From positions 31,652 through 95,651 of the forward strand of contig NZ_JACSPV010000014.1 of assembly GCF_014836955.1 (NCBI RefSeq): 64,000 bases of DNA, written 5' to 3'. A model generated the notes under the pieces. That model searched no databases. It saw only the letters and a program-made list of their open reading frames with translations, and was not told where the DNA came from. Each line of letters opens with the position of its first letter. The first letter of the stretch is position 1. The position numbers and the translations under genes are program-made. Below are positions 24,734-33,800 of this stretch, one piece after another. This DNA is from Bacillus norwichensis. Lineage in GTDB: Bacteria; Bacillota; Bacilli; Bacillales; Bacillaceae_C.

Positions 24734-24776
24734 ATCGTACTCCCACTGATATTTTGTCACTGTGATAAAAGTCACA
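24734..24776 (-). promoter_or_regulatory. Fnr-dependent promoter of the cba oxidase operon
   Basis: TGTGATAAAAGTCACA (24761-24776) is a perfect TGTGA-N6-TCACA Fnr box. On the minus strand a -10-like TACGAT lies at 24739-24734, so the start would fall near 24727. The box centre is then at about -41.5, the standard position for activation by Fnr. The first start codon is 63 bases from the box. Confidence 0.85.
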
Positions 24777-24908
24777 CTTCAACCCATTTTCACAGGACCT
24801 TCATAAGTACTTCAAAATTTAGACAAAAAGAAAGAGCAGACTATCGTTGAGTTGCCTTATTTGGTGCTTTTTAGTAACCGGATATCTGCTCAAATAAACT
24901 TGCTGCAA

Positions 24909-24942
24909 ATAAAAAAGGCCACGACATGTGTCGTGGCTTTGA
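24909..24942 (-). terminator. Terminator of fnr
   Basis: The stem AAAGGCCACGACA with TGTCGTGGCTTT is followed on the minus strand by a T-run; it lies about 110 bases past the fnr stop codon. Confidence 0.8.
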
Positions 24943-25053
24943 TATTAGGGCAATTCCTATTATGTGAAAAACAAAATATTGTAAGATATTCAAAACGATT
25001 GCAGAAAGTCCAGATTCGCGGGGAAGCCTCTGTTTTCATGCTAATTTAATTCG

Positions 25054-25740
25054 CTAATCCATCCTGCAAATGTCCACAGGACAGTTTTCACAATGAATTT
25101 CGTCCTTTAGGTATTGAAGGTTGTGGATAAAAATTTTTCCGTTATCCATTTTAATAATTCCATCATTCTTTAAGCTATTTAACAAACGGTTGACAACCTC
25201 GCGGCTCATTCCGCAAAAGTTGGCTAATTCTTGGTTTGTAAGCGGAAGATCAATCAGGATACCATCATTTTTTTCAATCCCATAACTGTTAGTCATACGG
25301 ATCAAGGTTGAATAAAGAGCTCCTTTTTTTCCATGCAAAACCAGATCACGGAATTTGGACTGAGTTTGTTGCTGTTGAGTGCCCATCATTTTTAAAAAAC
25401 CAACGGTAAGGCCCGTGTCAAGAAGGAGCTTCTCCTCCAAATCTTTTTTTCCAATTTTTACAACGGAGCAGTCTTCAATTACTTTCGCTTGGACTCTATA
25501 GGTGGAAAGCCCGCAAAATAGACGGATTTCGCTTATATAATCTCCTTCACTGCAAATACGAAAGGTGATTTCCCGCCCGTCTGGGGTAATTTTTCCAATT
25601 TGGACCCTTCCGGAACGGATATAGAAAATACTATCGGCAAGATCACCTTCGCGGAACAAAAAGCTGCCTTTTTTAATCACTTTTTCTTTATGTTCAATCA
25701 AAAGGAGATCCTTCAGATCTTCTGAATAATCGCCGTTCAT
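25054..25740 (-). CDS. fnr: Crp/Fnr-family oxygen sensor Fnr
   Basis: 228 aa from ATG 25740, with AGGAGG just upstream (open further 5' without need). N-terminal cyclic-nucleotide-like beta barrel (about 10-120), a long dimer helix, and a Crp-type HTH (about 165-215, NQELANFCGMSREVVNRLLNSL). The C-terminus HCENCPVDICRMD carries Cys-x2-Cys-x4-Cys, the arrangement that binds the oxygen-labile 4Fe-4S cluster in B. subtilis Fnr. It activates anaerobic and micro-aerobic genes; the perfect Fnr box before the neighbouring oxidase operon is an obvious target. A second perfect box lies 212 bases upstream of its own start. Confidence 0.93.
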   Translation of the reverse strand: MNGDYSEDLKDLLLIEHKEKVIKKGSFLFREGDLADSIFYIRSGRVQIGKITPDGREITFRICSEGDYISEIRLFCGLSTYRVQAKVIEDCSVVKIGKKDLEEKLLLDTGLTVGFLKMMGTQQQQTQSKFRDLVLHGKKGALYSTLIRMTNSYGIEKNDGILIDLPLTNQELANFCGMSREVVNRLLNSLKNDGIIKMDNGKIFIHNLQYLKDEIHCENCPVDICRMD

Positions 25741-25951
25741 GGAGGTCCTCCTTCTATCATTTAAAAAATGCGTTTCATTTATGTTAATTATAACATGCAG
25801 GCGGAAGAATCCATATTGAATCTGTACTTTAGCCATACCAAGAATGATAAAACATCTAGATTGCCATGAAGGGGATGAAAATACCAGAATACTCTGTATT
25901 ACAATCAGCTCGACTAAGTATAAAGGGAGGGACGTTTCCGCAGAAGATTTT

Positions 25952-25967
25952 TGTGATAAAATTCACA
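25952..25967. promoter_or_regulatory. Second perfect Fnr box, between fnr and the par locus
   Basis: TGTGATAAAATTCACA is again TGTGA-N6-TCACA. It could serve fnr itself (minus strand, 212 bases away) or a plus-strand transcript with no evident coding gene downstream before 26910. Confidence 0.75.
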
Positions 25968-26121
25968 AGAGAGGCTTTACTGGCTATAGTTCAGTTTCCC
26001 TTGGTACTGGGGCTTGGTGAGGCTCTGAAGTAAGAAGTCGCATATAAAATAAGAGGATTTCAATGCTGGGGGTAGGGTAGTTATTGGTCAAAGAACCACA
26101 TACTTTTTAGTAAGTGACTGT

Positions 26122-26160
26122 AGAAGCTATTTATGAGAAAAAAAGATATAAATAGCTTCT
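26122..26160. repeat. 13-bp perfect inverted repeat in a non-coding region
   Basis: AGAAGCTATTTAT (26122-26134) pairs with ATAAATAGCTTCT (26148-26160) around a 13-base A-rich loop. No proper T-run follows. The surrounding 25837-26640 has no convincing gene; it may hold a non-coding transcript or a structured element. Confidence 0.6.
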
Positions 26161-26657
26161 TGGATTTAAAATTTGAGGTGAAAATATCATGTGAATGAAT
26201 TTCAACTGAATCAGTTAAAGGAAATCTTACTGCCCGTATGATAATCCCTAAAGAACGGTGACCTTGAAAAATTCAGTGGAATAGTTGTTATATTATATTG
26301 CGCTGGAATGATGCCTATGGAGAGTGTTTGTCTTTATTAATGAGGAAGGATAGGATTTTTAAAAATGAAATATTAATGTCGGGTTATCCAAAATTTTTTG
26401 TTTGTTTTGAAAAGTAAAACTCGACAAATTCCTACTATTTTCGTCAGGATTTACTCCCTCTTTTTAGGCTAGTTTCGCGAGTTTTGCTATAAAATGGGCT
26501 CAATTTTCATTGGCGGTTTAACGTAGAATCTAAAAGTTCAATTTACTGTTTGTACTCTTCATAAGGGAATGAATAGTAGTTTAGCCCGTCTAGTTTTTAA
26601 TTGTTTTACTGGCGATAGATTCTCTTGAAATAATGTCGAAAATGGAAAGAAAACAAA

Positions 26658-26796
26658 TTTGTATACATGTACACAAATAAAAGCATCTTGTTTACTTCAC
26701 ACGTATACATGTATACAAAACAGTAAACATATTGATTTAACAGGATGTGTACAATTTAAGTAAACAGGTATACAAGTAAACGATACACGTGTACAG
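26658..26796. repeat. Candidate centromere (parC) of the partition locus
   Basis: About 140 bases with repeated, mutually inverted units: TTTGTATACATGTACACAAA (26658-26677), GTATACATGTATAC (26703-26716, perfect palindrome), flanking TGTTTAC and GTAAACA, TGTGTACA (26746-26753), GGTATACAAGTAAAC (about 26768-26782) and ACACGTGT (26785-26792). The block ends 113 bases before the parM start. ParR-type proteins bind arrays of short repeats next to their operon, and such arrays double as the operator. Confidence 0.7.
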
Positions 26797-26909
26797 AAAA
26801 ACAATAATGAAAGCATTATTGACCGCAATAAGAAATTCAGGTAATCTTTAATCATACTTATAGAAATTTCCAATTGGTAGTTTCGCAAAAGAAAGGATGA
26901 TAGTTATAT

Positions 26910-28085
26910 ATGGAAAAAACAAGACTTGCAGCGATTGATGTTGGAAATGATTCCTTAAAAGGTATCTTTGGTGAAATGGAGCATGAGATCAATATCCCCA
27001 ATATCATTGCAAGAGATGTAGAAGACCGTCCGATTATTGGATTGGAAGAGTTGGACAATCAAGAACCATTAGATGGATTACATATACGTTTACACTCCCC
27101 TTCATTACAAGACAATGGAGCAGTTTACCGTGTAGGACATTTGGCGACGCGGAGCGGGAATGCTACAGAGTTAGATCCGGGAAGTAGTAAATCGGAAGAA
27201 GATCAGACACTGGTTATGTTGTTTGCAGCGCTGGCTCTTGACGCGGTGCGTGAAGAGAATAAGAAGGTGTTCAAACGCAGTAACAATGTTGTTGAAGCAA
27301 CTTACAGTTTAGGCACTGGGCTTCCTTTAAGAGAAGTGAAGGAAGGAAAAGACGTGGGTTACCGCTCTAAATTGCTGGGTTCTGTACACCAGATAGAGTT
27401 TTTGGTCACTCCAAAATATCAGGGGATCAAAGTCAATATTAAATTCGAAGAAGTAAAGATATACCCTGAAGGTTTTGCTGCCTTCATCAACTTAGTCATG
27501 GATAATGATTTAAAAATCATCAACAAGGACTTGATTGACAAAAGAATCATCATCCAAGATATTGGCGGCTTATCAACAGATATTGCTGTCATTAAGAATA
27601 GGAAAGTGGATGATGACCGTGCGCAGGGCTTCAACCTTGGTGTATCTGAATCCCTTGATGCAATTCGGGAGGAGATTCGTTCAAAATATGGTGTTGAACT
27701 CGACAGCCGGAGGGATGTTGTAGAGGTCATCACGAAAAAGAATGATAGAAACCACATCATGGTCAAAGGTAGCCGGACGAGCGTCCATGAGATTGTTGAC
27801 CGCATTCTCTTGGAACTGGCTAAAAAACAATACCGCCACTTAAGAAATGTTTGGCAAAGAAACTCTCAAACAGAGATTGCTTACTTTATTGGCGGGGGTT
27901 CCATCGTTTTGAAAGATTATTTGAAGGCATTAAACAATAATCTAGATGGGTACAATATTGACTTTTTTGAAGATGAAAAAGAAAGTGTTTGGATGATGGC
28001 AAATGCATACTATAAGCTGATCGCCGATTTTGCTAAAAAGAATCAAAAAGAGATAAAAGAAGAGAAAAAAGCGGTTAAAAATTAA
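26910..28085 (+). CDS. parM: ParM/StbA-family actin-like partition ATPase
   Basis: 391 aa, ATG 26910. Actin-fold motifs are visible: phosphate 1 AAIDVGNDSLKGIFG (residues 7-21), phosphate 2 IIQDIGGLSTDIAVI (about 213-227) and adenosine motif AYFIGGGSIVLKDYL (about 332-346). The lysine- and glutamate-rich tail (KKNQKEIKEEKKAVKN) is unstructured. ParM-type proteins polymerise with ATP and push apart DNA copies bound through ParR at parC. The parR-like gene follows 12 bases downstream and the repeat block lies upstream, so the locus is complete. It sits among chromosomal-type genes with no replication gene in view. Confidence 0.88.
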   Translation: MEKTRLAAIDVGNDSLKGIFGEMEHEINIPNIIARDVEDRPIIGLEELDNQEPLDGLHIRLHSPSLQDNGAVYRVGHLATRSGNATELDPGSSKSEEDQTLVMLFAALALDAVREENKKVFKRSNNVVEATYSLGTGLPLREVKEGKDVGYRSKLLGSVHQIEFLVTPKYQGIKVNIKFEEVKIYPEGFAAFINLVMDNDLKIINKDLIDKRIIIQDIGGLSTDIAVIKNRKVDDDRAQGFNLGVSESLDAIREEIRSKYGVELDSRRDVVEVITKKNDRNHIMVKGSRTSVHEIVDRILLELAKKQYRHLRNVWQRNSQTEIAYFIGGGSIVLKDYLKALNNNLDGYNIDFFEDEKESVWMMANAYYKLIADFAKKNQKEIKEEKKAVKN

Positions 28086-28097
28086 TAGGGTGATACC

Positions 28098-28673
28098 ATG
28101 AAGGAAACGGGGATGAAGAGGGGGCAACCAATCACATTCAGGATCCCTTCCGATACGCCTGACCACATTTTGAAGCAGCTGCAAAGATTAAAAGAGACAG
28201 AGCGGAGAAACTTCTCGAGCAAAATTGCTTCCATCGTAATGAGTGGAGTCAGCGAAACTTTGACAAAGCAAAGGGAGACGCTCACGATTCCGCTGCCACG
28301 AGGGCTGACGAAGGAACAGCGCGACTGGCTAAAGCACGAGCATTCGGAAGCGTTGCTCGGAAATATCGTTTACCAATTATTATCCGATCCTGTTAGAGCT
28401 GTATCCATCCTTGCATCACTCAACAGCAATGCGCTGGAAATCGACGATGCTCTGTACTTGCAGGAGGAAGCAGCAACGATAGAAGAACATGGTGAAATGG
28501 AATATCCTGAGGAAGATCAGTTTACAGTCAGTAACAGCCACTCATCTGATGTGGACGATTTAGATGATCTTGATTGGGGTCAAATCAAAATGGATGAAGA
28601 ATCCCAGGATGCGGAGGAAGACGAGTTAGAAGATGATCCATTGGCGGATTTTCTGGCGCAGATGAATAAATGA
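28098..28673 (+). CDS. parR: ParR-like DNA-binding adaptor of the partition locus
   Basis: 191 aa, ATG 28098. The N-terminal half (1-115) is basic with a ribbon-helix-helix-like start (QPITFRIPSDTPDHILKQLQ) and further helices. The C-terminal 70 residues are strongly acidic (runs of Asp and Glu) and end in PLADFLAQMNK, which resembles the C-terminal peptide by which ParR proteins dock on ParM filaments. Position directly after parM supports the call. Sequence conservation of ParR proteins is low, so this rests on architecture and context. A terminator follows. Confidence 0.75.
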   Translation: MKETGMKRGQPITFRIPSDTPDHILKQLQRLKETERRNFSSKIASIVMSGVSETLTKQRETLTIPLPRGLTKEQRDWLKHEHSEALLGNIVYQLLSDPVRAVSILASLNSNALEIDDALYLQEEAATIEEHGEMEYPEEDQFTVSNSHSSDVDDLDDLDWGQIKMDEESQDAEEDELEDDPLADFLAQMNK

Positions 28674-28698
28674 GAGAAAATGAAGATCATTCTCTTGT

Positions 28699-28731
28699 TA
28701 GGCTGTCGAATATTTCGGCAGCCTTCTTTAT
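28699..28731 (+). terminator. Terminator of the parMR operon
   Basis: The stem AGGCTGTCGAA with TTCGGCAGCCT (one G-U pair) is followed by TCTTTATATTTC. Confidence 0.85.
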
Positions 28732-28895
28732 ATTTCTTTCATTACTTATACGAAAAATAGAAGGCAAGTTCCTCTTCTTGTTTGTTCATTAAAAAAAATT
28801 GAACATATTCTTAAAATACTTCAAATGTACTTAACGTGTTTAGCTGGTTATAATTTTTTTATAAATAATAAGTTAGCTAAATACAGGAGGTTTTC

Positions 28896-30017
28896 ATGAA
28901 CAACAAAGAAGCGGTAGTCAATAAAAGGTCCAATCAAAGGTTCCCTTTTTATAGATTTAAGGGAACTCACCATGAAATTGGCTTACAGCATGGTGAAGCA
29001 TGCAGGGGCTTAATTGAGCGCCATCTATATCTGGCAGTTGAAAGGCTTCAAAGGCAGCATGATATAGCTTTGCCAAAAATATTGGAGGAGACACTGAAAT
29101 ATAGAAAATACGTAAAGGAGCACTCTCCTTTTTTGGATGATGAGATTGTCGGGATTGCTAAAGGAGCAAATATTTCCATTGAAGAAGCCTATTTGCTTCA
29201 GGTACGAGCAGAAATTAATCGTTGTTTCAAGACAGACAATGAGTGTACAACTTTTGCAGCGGCTCCTGAATCTACAAAAGAAGGTACTACCATTATTGGT
29301 CAAAACGCTGATCTTCCGGAATTTTATTCTTCTATATCCATTATAAAAGAAGTAGAGCCGGAAGAAGGAAAAGCCACATTAATGTTGACTCCCGCGGGCC
29401 AAGTGTCTTACATAGGCATTAATAATGCTGGGATGGGTGTTTTTGCAAATTTTCTAGAATGTGAGGGATGGAGAGAAGGCTATCCACGCTACCTGTTCTC
29501 TAGGTTTGCATTGACACATGACTGCGTAGAAGAAGCAGTAAAGGACCTTCGAAGTCTTCCTCGTGCCTCATCACGTAATTTAATCATGTCCGATAAAAAT
29601 GGAGTAATAGCAAATATGGAAACAACGGTTACGGATGATGCTCTATTAAAGCCAAAGGACGGGATTCTGGCACATGCCAATCATTATCTCTCTAAGGAAT
29701 TGTTGAACGAAGAACGGTCTAAAGGTTACCTTTTGAATAACTCTAAAATACGGCAACAGCGAATGGAGCAATTATTGCTAGAGAAAAAAGGCGAAATAAC
29801 TGTGGAGATAATGAAAGAGATCATGCGGGACAGAGAGAACTATCCGAACTGTTTATGTCAAGCTCCTGGGGATGAGAGCATGCAGGCACCTGGAGACAAC
29901 GGAGGGGATATTGTTACATTTGCATCAGTAATTGCTGAACCTGAGGCGGGAAGAATGTGGGTTGCAATGGGGCCGCCAAATGAATATGAGTACCATCTTT
30001 ATTCCTTTACACGTTGA
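28896..30017 (+). CDS. C45-family autoproteolytic acyltransferase/hydrolase
   Basis: 373 aa, ATG 28896 with AGGAGG upstream. It belongs to the penicillin acyltransferase-like Ntn-hydrolase group: RGTHHEIGLQHGE-type N-terminal motif (GTHHEIGLQHG), then NECTTFAA, whose Cys (about residue 116) would become the N-terminal nucleophile after self-cleavage, and IIGQNADLP and INNAGMGVFANFL around the active site. Such enzymes cleave or transfer acyl groups on amides and peptides. It sits immediately upstream of a complete oligopeptide ABC transporter on the same strand, so it probably processes an imported N-acylated amino acid or peptide. Confidence 0.85.
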   Translation: MNNKEAVVNKRSNQRFPFYRFKGTHHEIGLQHGEACRGLIERHLYLAVERLQRQHDIALPKILEETLKYRKYVKEHSPFLDDEIVGIAKGANISIEEAYLLQVRAEINRCFKTDNECTTFAAAPESTKEGTTIIGQNADLPEFYSSISIIKEVEPEEGKATLMLTPAGQVSYIGINNAGMGVFANFLECEGWREGYPRYLFSRFALTHDCVEEAVKDLRSLPRASSRNLIMSDKNGVIANMETTVTDDALLKPKDGILAHANHYLSKELLNEERSKGYLLNNSKIRQQRMEQLLLEKKGEITVEIMKEIMRDRENYPNCLCQAPGDESMQAPGDNGGDIVTFASVIAEPEAGRMWVAMGPPNEYEYHLYSFTR

Positions 30018-30133
30018 ATAAATAGTTGCTATATGGAGGTGGTGAAGTTTACCACTTTCTCTAAATAAAAGCAGTATGCCAAGTTTATTTAAAAATGTAT
30101 TCGCTTGCAATTAAATGAAAAGGGGATGAAGTA

Positions 30134-31699
30134 ATGAGAGCAAGTAAAATGGTATGGATGGTATGTATATTATCCATTATTGCTTTGGTCGCCGGCTGTA
30201 AATCAACCAACACAAATTCAAACTCGGATTTCGATATGGATAAAGAATTAATTGTGGCCTATCCTAGCCAGCCGCCATCCTTGGATACTCATACCAATAC
30301 GACAACTGCAACGTCAAATATAGGAAAGAATATTTTCGAATCATTAGTTACTATGGATTCTAATTATGGTGTGCAGCCAATGCTTGCTGATTCATGGGAA
30401 TTAAAAGAGGATGGACGCGTTATCGAATTTAAACTGCGTAAGGATGTCAAATTTCATAATGGGGAAACAATGACAGCTAAAGATGTTGTTGCCTCAATGA
30501 ACCGGTGGCTTGAAAATTCTAGTTCAGCGGAAGAAACATTTGATGATGCCTCCTTCTCAGAGATTGATGATTATACAGTTAAGTTAGAAATGTCACAGCC
30601 GACCTCAACTGCTTTAGTTGTACTTGCTTATTCTGGAGGCGAGTTAGCGAGTATTATGCCAGCGTCTGTTATTGAAAACATTAAAGGGGACAAATTAACT
30701 GAATTTATAGGGACTGGGCCTTTTCAACTTGAGTCTTGGCAACAGGATCAACAGATTCATTTGAAGAAGTTTAAAGATTATTCAAGTCGAGAGGAAGCAT
30801 CTGATGGATTGTCAGGAAAGAAGGAAGCTCTAGTTGATGATTTGTATTTTAATTTTGTAGCCGATTCCTCTACTAGACTTGCTGGAATACAGTCCGGAGA
30901 ATACGATGTGGCACATAGTATTCCGTATGATAGCACGGATCAACTTAAGAGCAATCCTAACGTCAAATTATATTCTTCGCCAAATACAATATTGAACATT
31001 TACTTGAATAAAAAGAAGGGCTTGTTTTCAGATTTAAGCGCAAGGAAAGCGCTTGCCACTGGTATAAACAAAGAGGCTATTTTAAAGGCTTCCTTTGGTA
31101 ATTCGGAAAATTACGAAAAAACTCATCATATGATGATGTACCATCAAGAAGGTCAGTGGTCCAGCGATATCGGGAAAGAAGAATACAACATTCATGATGC
31201 AGAAAAGGCCAAGGAACTATTTAAAAAGGCTGGGTACAATGGGGAAACTCTTAAAATAATGGCTACCAGAGATTATGAATATGTGTATAGCTCCGCCGTT
31301 GTTTTGCAGGAACAATTAAACCAAATGGGAATTAACGCTGAAGTGGAAGTCTATGATTGGCCTACTTTTGTAGATAAACGGGACAACCCGGATAATTATG
31401 ATATTACGATCATTCCTAATACTGCGAAGCCGGAGCCATCTTCTCTTGCGTTTATGAGATCTGATTTTACTGGTTGGACAGACAGTGAAGAATTGAATGA
31501 GATTTTGGAGGAGTTTCGCAGGGCTCCATCATTGGAGGAGGCCCAAAAAAAATATAATGACTTACAGGCCTGGTTTATCGACTATATCCCAATCATTAAA
31601 ATTGGCGATGTAAATTCTATCTATGCTTCGAGGGATAATATTTCAGAAATCGAATATGTGGATGGGGCTATTTACTGGAATGTCACGAAATCCAAATAA
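30134..31699 (+). CDS. Oligopeptide ABC transporter substrate-binding lipoprotein
   Basis: 521 aa, ATG 30134 (AAGGGG upstream). Signal peptide with lipobox VAGC (Cys22), then a SBP_bac_5 domain. The family motif region LADSWELKEDGRVIEFKLRKDVKFHNG (in two parts) is clear, as are DYTVKLEMSQPT and the C-terminal WFIDYIPIIKI. It captures peptides or related ligands outside the membrane and delivers them to the permeases that follow. A hairpin between this gene and the first permease gene would reduce downstream expression, giving more binding protein than transporter. Confidence 0.92.
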   Translation: MRASKMVWMVCILSIIALVAGCKSTNTNSNSDFDMDKELIVAYPSQPPSLDTHTNTTTATSNIGKNIFESLVTMDSNYGVQPMLADSWELKEDGRVIEFKLRKDVKFHNGETMTAKDVVASMNRWLENSSSAEETFDDASFSEIDDYTVKLEMSQPTSTALVVLAYSGGELASIMPASVIENIKGDKLTEFIGTGPFQLESWQQDQQIHLKKFKDYSSREEASDGLSGKKEALVDDLYFNFVADSSTRLAGIQSGEYDVAHSIPYDSTDQLKSNPNVKLYSSPNTILNIYLNKKKGLFSDLSARKALATGINKEAILKASFGNSENYEKTHHMMMYHQEGQWSSDIGKEEYNIHDAEKAKELFKKAGYNGETLKIMATRDYEYVYSSAVVLQEQLNQMGINAEVEVYDWPTFVDKRDNPDNYDITIIPNTAKPEPSSLAFMRSDFTGWTDSEELNEILEEFRRAPSLEEAQKKYNDLQAWFIDYIPIIKIGDVNSIYASRDNISEIEYVDGAIYWNVTKSK

Positions 31700-31810
31700 T
31701 TACTTTTTTATAAAATATATGTAGTTTCAAGCGCTGGATAATTTACCAGAATAGTTACAGCTTTTCTTTTGATACGTGCTTCATATGCCACTCTATTGAA
31801 AAAGAGAGAG

Positions 31811-31853
31811 TCCCCGATCACCGATTTAAATGGAATGATCGGGGTGCTTTATT
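31811..31853 (+). terminator. Attenuating hairpin between binding protein and permease genes
   Basis: The stem CCCCGATCA with TGATCGGGG encloses a 14-base loop and is followed by TGCTTTATT. Likely a partial terminator within the operon. Confidence 0.6.
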
Positions 31854-31874
31854 AAAGATTTGGGGGGACAGACT

Positions 31875-32825
31875 TTGTGGTCATATATATTAAAAAGAAC
31901 TTTATCCTTAATCCCAATACTGTTCATCGTGTCCCTAGTGATATTTTTCATTATACATTTAACACCGGGTGATCCTGTTTCCTATATGTTGGGAGATGAA
32001 GCGACTGAAGAACAGATTAATAATGTACGTGAAGAGATGGGGTTAAACCAACCTATCTATCAGCAATATTTTCATTGGATTACAAATGTACTGAAAGGAG
32101 ACTTTGGGGTCTCGTTTCATATGAATACAACCGTTTTAGAAGCTATCTTTTCCCATGTTACTCCTACTTTGTCTCTTGCAATTTTTGCCCAGGTGATTGC
32201 ATTGTTCATTGCCATTCCACTTGGAATTATCGCCGCTATTAAGCGGGGAACGATTGTGGATCAGGCAGTGATGGGATTATCACTACTAGGTATGGCTGTG
32301 CCAAGTTTTTTATTGGCTCTCTTTCTAGTTTTGTTGATCGGAGTTCATTTGCAATGGCTTCCCATAGCAGGATATCAGCCTCTCAGCAGCGGGGTATGGA
32401 ATCACCTAAAATACTTAATCTTACCTGCAATATCATTAGGTTCTATTCAAGCGGCCCTTATTGCTAGGATGACACGCTCCTCTATGCTTGAGGTATTGAA
32501 CAACAACTATATTAATATGGCGCGTTCAAAAGGAGTTAGTGAGAGAAAAGTTATCTATAACCATGCTCTTCATAATGCGTTTCTCCCTATCTTAACTGTA
32601 ATCGGACAGACATTTGGTGCATTGGTAACCGGAGCAGTTATCACGGAAACCATTTTTAATATTCCTGGATTAGGCCAACTGATCATTAACTCAGTAGAGA
32701 GAAGAGACTACACTGTCATCCAAGGAATCGTTCTATTTGTGACTTTTATATACGTCATGCTGAATTTATTAATTGATTTGCTATATGGTGTTGTGGATCC
32801 ACGAGTTCGCTTGGATGAAAAATAA
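31875..32825 (+). CDS. Peptide ABC transporter permease (DppB/OppB-like)
   Basis: 316 aa from TTG 31875, with GGGGGG seven bases upstream; the earlier TTG at 31860 would overlap this site. Six membrane helices; the N-terminus WSYILKRTLSLIPILFIVSL and the GDPVSYMLG and LGLNQP-like (MGLNQPIYQQYFHW) segments are typical of DppB. The ABC-interacting EAA loop is ARSKGVSERKVIYNHALHNA. It pairs with the next gene to form the channel. Confidence 0.92.
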   Translation: MWSYILKRTLSLIPILFIVSLVIFFIIHLTPGDPVSYMLGDEATEEQINNVREEMGLNQPIYQQYFHWITNVLKGDFGVSFHMNTTVLEAIFSHVTPTLSLAIFAQVIALFIAIPLGIIAAIKRGTIVDQAVMGLSLLGMAVPSFLLALFLVLLIGVHLQWLPIAGYQPLSSGVWNHLKYLILPAISLGSIQAALIARMTRSSMLEVLNNNYINMARSKGVSERKVIYNHALHNAFLPILTVIGQTFGALVTGAVITETIFNIPGLGQLIINSVERRDYTVIQGIVLFVTFIYVMLNLLIDLLYGVVDPRVRLDEK

Positions 32826-32855
32826 TATTTATTTTTGTAAGAGGGGGCGTGAGTT

Positions 32856-33800
32856 TTGAATGGATCTGAAGCAAAGGAAATGCTAACAGCAACAAAGAAA
32901 AAATTGATCAATGAACAACGGTCTCTTTTAAAAAGACGGTTTTTTTCAAATAACTCCATGATGATAGGTTTAATTATTTTAAGCTTTTTAATCACTATTT
33001 GTTTGGTCGGCCCTGCTATTACAAACTATACTCCATTTGAAATGGACGTGGAGAAGAGGTTAGATGGCCCAAATTCCATCTATTTGCTTGGTACTGATAA
33101 TTATGGCAGAGATTTATTGACCAGGATTATTTATGGAGCTCGCGTTTCAATGGGAGTAGGTTTTCTGGTAGCTTTCATCACCTCTATGCTAGGGGTAGTT
33201 ATGGGCCTGTATGCCAGCTATTATAAGACACTGGATCACATCCTTATGAGAATCAGTGACGGTTTGATAGCTATACCAGGTATTTTATTCGCCATTGCCT
33301 TAATGGCGGCTTTGGGCCCTCGTACAGAAAACGTTGTTTTAGCCTTAAGCATTGTATTTACACCTTATGTAGCACGGGTTGTCCGATCGGCGGCCCTAGT
33401 TGTCAAGGAACAAACGTATATTGAAGCAATGAAAGCTCAAGGTGCTAGCTCAACACGTATTATTTGGAGGCATATTGCGCCAAATGTATTATCTCCGCTT
33501 ATCGTGCAGGCAACATTCATTTTTGCAGATACGATTATAACAGAGGCGGGATTAAGCTTTCTAGGAGCTGGCGTTCCAACACCAAATCCAAGCTGGGGAA
33601 ATATATTGTATGATGGGAAACTTGTCATATTTAATGCATGGTGGATGACAGTTTTTCCAGGGATTATGATTATTATGGCTGTAATAGGGCTGAATCTTTT
33701 AGGCGATGGAATAAGAGACATCATGGACCCGCATTATAAAAAAATTAGATTCAAAAAGGCATTTAGATTAAAGCTTAATAGGGGAGAAAAGAATGACTGA
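32856..33800 (+). CDS. Peptide ABC transporter permease (DppC/OppC-like)
   Basis: 314 aa, TTG 32856 with GAGGGGG eight bases upstream. OppC-type N-terminal segment with a cytosolic stretch, first helix (about 37-60), the LLGTDNYGRDLLTRIIYGAR signature and the EAA loop AMKAQGASSTRIIWRHIAPN. Six membrane helices in total. Its stop overlaps the ATPase start by 8 bases, indicating translational coupling. Confidence 0.92.
   Translation: MNGSEAKEMLTATKKKLINEQRSLLKRRFFSNNSMMIGLIILSFLITICLVGPAITNYTPFEMDVEKRLDGPNSIYLLGTDNYGRDLLTRIIYGARVSMGVGFLVAFITSMLGVVMGLYASYYKTLDHILMRISDGLIAIPGILFAIALMAALGPRTENVVLALSIVFTPYVARVVRSAALVVKEQTYIEAMKAQGASSTRIIWRHIAPNVLSPLIVQATFIFADTIITEAGLSFLGAGVPTPNPSWGNILYDGKLVIFNAWWMTVFPGIMIIMAVIGLNLLGDGIRDIMDPHYKKIRFKKAFRLKLNRGEKND

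Noticed and set aside
26658..26796. CRISPR-like short repeats
   Set aside because: Units are palindromic, unevenly spaced and too short, with no uniform spacers or cas genes; the par locus explains them better.
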